Shown: positions 15,293 to 16,780 of the stretch, piece by piece
Layout: every line of letters begins with the position of its first letter
Position numbering within the stretch: position 1 is the first letter of the stretch
Translations under genes and position numbers: made by a program
Notes under the pieces: model-generated
Seen by the model: the letters and a program-made list of their open reading frames with translations, nothing else
Database searches by the model: none
What the model was told of the DNA's origin: nothing
Source: Paracoccaceae bacterium
Lineage (GTDB): Bacteria > Pseudomonadota > Alphaproteobacteria > Rhodobacterales > Rhodobacteraceae
NCBI GenBank assembly: GCA_007131465.1
Contig: SLQN01000189.1
Coordinates: forward strand, 1-16,780
Reading direction: 5' to 3'
Length of the DNA: 16,780 bases

Positions 15293-16189
15293 ATGTGCGG
15301 AATCGTTGGATTGTTTCTGAAAGACAAGGCGCTGGAACCGCGCTTGGGCGCGCTTTTGACCGACATGCTGGTGACGATGACCGATCGCGGACCCGACAGT
15401 GCAGGCATTGCCATTTATGGCCAGGGCATGGCGGGCCGGGCGCGCATGACGCTTCAGTCAGACATGCCGGAGAGGGATTTCCAGACGCTCGCGCAGGATC
15501 TGGGCGCAGTGTTGGGGGGAGAGGTTTCGCTGCGGCGCAAGGACACCCATGCCGTGCTTGATCTGCCTGCCGACAGCGTTGCCGATGCCCGCAGCGCGCT
15601 TGCTGATTTGCGCCCATCCCTGCGGGTCATGAGCGCCGGGGAACGGATCGAGATCTACAAGGAAGTCGGGTTGCCACGGGATGTGGCGCGGCGTTTCGAT
15701 CTGGCGGCGATGGGGGGCACGCATGGTATTGGCCACACGCGGATGGCCACGGAATCGGCGGTCACGACCGAGGGCGCGCATCCCTTCTCCACAGGGGCGG
15801 ACCAATGCCTTGTGCATAACGGGTCGCTGTCGAACCACAACAACTGGCGGCGCAGGTTGCGGCGCGAAGGCATCCGCATCGACAGCCAGAATGATACCGA
15901 AGTCGGTGCGGCCTATCTGACTTGGAAGATGCGCGAAGGGGCGTCGCTCGGCGAAGCGCTTGACGGCGCGCTGGAGGATCTGGACGGGTTCTTTACCTTT
16001 GTTGTCGGCACGCGCGACGGGTTCGGCGTGGTGCGCGACCCGATTGCCTGCAAGCCCGCTGTGATGGCCGAGACCGATCAGTATGTGGCCTTCGGGTCCG
16101 AATACCGCGCGCTGGTGGGGCTGCCGGGGATCGAGGGCGCCCGCGTCTGGGAACCCGAGCCCGCGACTGTCTATTTCTGGAGCCATTGA
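15293..16189 (+). CDS. glxB: Class II glutamine amidotransferase, GlxB/MgsA type
   Basis: A 298-residue Ntn-type glutaminase that releases ammonia from glutamine for a partner synthase. Cys2 in MCGIVGLFLKD is the nucleophile; DRGPDSAG at 31-38, GIGHTRMATES around 145-154, and HNGSLSNH at 175-182 (Asn176 and Gly177 forming the oxyanion hole) complete the active site. It corresponds to the amidotransferase domain of glutamate synthase as a separate protein. Two named systems use this architecture: glxBCD with a type III glutamine synthetase, and N-methylglutamate synthase mgsABC in methylamine use. The genes that would tell them apart lie beyond the window, so the symbol is provisional. The GXGXG gene starts three bases after its stop. 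Confidence 0.88.
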   Translation: MCGIVGLFLKDKALEPRLGALLTDMLVTMTDRGPDSAGIAIYGQGMAGRARMTLQSDMPERDFQTLAQDLGAVLGGEVSLRRKDTHAVLDLPADSVADARSALADLRPSLRVMSAGERIEIYKEVGLPRDVARRFDLAAMGGTHGIGHTRMATESAVTTEGAHPFSTGADQCLVHNGSLSNHNNWRRRLRREGIRIDSQNDTEVGAAYLTWKMREGASLGEALDGALEDLDGFFTFVVGTRDGFGVVRDPIACKPAVMAETDQYVAFGSEYRALVGLPGIEGARVWEPEPATVYFWSH

Positions 16190-16192
16190 CCC

Positions 16193-16780
16193 ATGCAGAC
16201 GATTGATCTTGCAACTGCCACGCTGCGCGACATGAACGCGACCCTTCAGGCTCAAAAGGACCAGACCAACGCGACGCAATGGGACATCCTGAACCCGCGC
16301 GGCGCGCATGCCATCGCGGTCGGGCTGGACGCGCCCATCGAAGTCACGGTGCGCGGTTCCACCGGGTATTATTGCGCGGGGATGAACAAGCAGGCGCGGG
16401 TGCATGTGACAGGCTCTGCCGGGCCGGGGGTGGCCGAAAACATGATGTCGGGCACGGTCATCATCGACGGCGATGCCAGCCAGTATGCGGGCGCGACCGG
16501 GCGCGGGGGCTTGCTGGTCATAAAGGGCAATGCCGCTTCGCGCTGCGGGATTTCGATGAAGGGGATCGATATCGTCGTGCAGGGCAATATCGGGCATATG
16601 TCGGCCTTCATGGGGCAGGCGGGCAATCTGGTGGTCTGCGGCGATGCGGGCGACGCGCTGGGCGATTCGCTGTATGAGGCGCGGCTGTTCGTGCGCGGAT
16701 CGGTGAAAAGCCTTGGCGCGGATTGCATCGAGAAAGAGATGCGCCCCGAGCATCTGGAGATTCTGCGCGATCTGTTGGCA
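16193..16780 (+). CDS. glxC: GXGXG-domain glutamate synthase subunit, GlxC/MgsB type (5' part)
   Basis: The first 196 codons are present and the frame runs off the window end. The sequence matches the C-terminal beta-helix (GXGXG) domain of glutamate synthase as a stand-alone protein, with repeats such as GTVIIDGDASQYAGATGRGG, LLVIKGNAASRCGISMKG and IVVQGNIGHMSAFMGQAG. This domain structures the ammonia tunnel and FMN region in the large enzyme; the FMN-binding synthase subunit (GlxD/MgsC) is expected just downstream. GGAG (16179-16182), inside the end of the preceding gene, is the ribosome binding site. The glxC or mgsB choice is open, as for its neighbour. Confidence 0.87.
   Translation, partial: MQTIDLATATLRDMNATLQAQKDQTNATQWDILNPRGAHAIAVGLDAPIEVTVRGSTGYYCAGMNKQARVHVTGSAGPGVAENMMSGTVIIDGDASQYAGATGRGGLLVIKGNAASRCGISMKGIDIVVQGNIGHMSAFMGQAGNLVVCGDAGDALGDSLYEARLFVRGSVKSLGADCIEKEMRPEHLEILRDLLA

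Noticed and set aside
15458..16753. Long - strand open frame (431 codons) opposite the amidotransferase and GXGXG genes
   Set aside because: It spans two well-supported genes on the other strand and has no family features; a codon-bias shadow.

Overview
The window looks like a chromosomal segment of an alphaproteobacterium of the Rhodobacter/Roseobacter group (Rhodobacteraceae). The reasons are a GC-rich sequence with matching codon use, a FlaF/FlbT-type flagellin operon, a 508-residue CryB-type iron-sulfur cryptochrome, and a GlxB/GlxC-type amidotransferase operon behind an XRE-cupin regulator. No rRNA, tRNA, CRISPR array, insertion sequence or prophage gene is visible. The genus cannot be fixed from the sequence alone.

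Region 1 (1-3734, + strand) is housekeeping. It holds the 3' end of a probable iron-sulfur L-serine ammonia-lyase, then cutA, then a 265-base untranslated stretch with a 10-bp hairpin, then ileS (993 residues, complete). The part of ileS that encodes the editing domain (about 1395-2110) is visibly lower in GC than its flanks and may be a recombined patch.

Region 2 (3735-7253, + strand) is a three-gene cluster: a short-chain dehydrogenase, cryB (overlapping it by 7 bases) and a HisC-like PLP aminotransferase. A CTTGAA/CATTCA pair at 3757-3785 resembles a heat-shock-type (RpoH) promoter.

Region 3 (7472-14327) is a flagellar block. On the - strand, reading right to left, it has a short FlgJ-like rod-binding protein, a FlgN-like chaperone, flagellin fliC, flaF, flbT and a DUF1217 protein. 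On the + strand, divergent from the FlgJ-like gene, are a long fliK and flgD. The three genes flaF-flbT-DUF1217 are joined by ATGA stop/start overlaps, as are flgJ-flgN. The non-coding parts carry the strongest unexplained structure. The flagellin leader has four consecutive small hairpins, a perfect 13-bp hairpin separates fliC from flaF, and a 10-bp hairpin precedes flgD. FlbT is known in Caulobacter to act on a flagellin mRNA leader, so the leader and the flbT gene may form one control circuit.

Region 4 (14515-16780, + strand) holds an XRE-cupin regulator followed by a class II glutamine amidotransferase (GlxB/MgsA type) and a GXGXG-domain protein (GlxC/MgsB type) cut off by the window end. 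These are the separated amidotransferase and C-terminal domains of glutamate synthase, used in glutamate or N-methylglutamate synthesis. A 7-bp inverted repeat between the regulator and the operon is a candidate operator.
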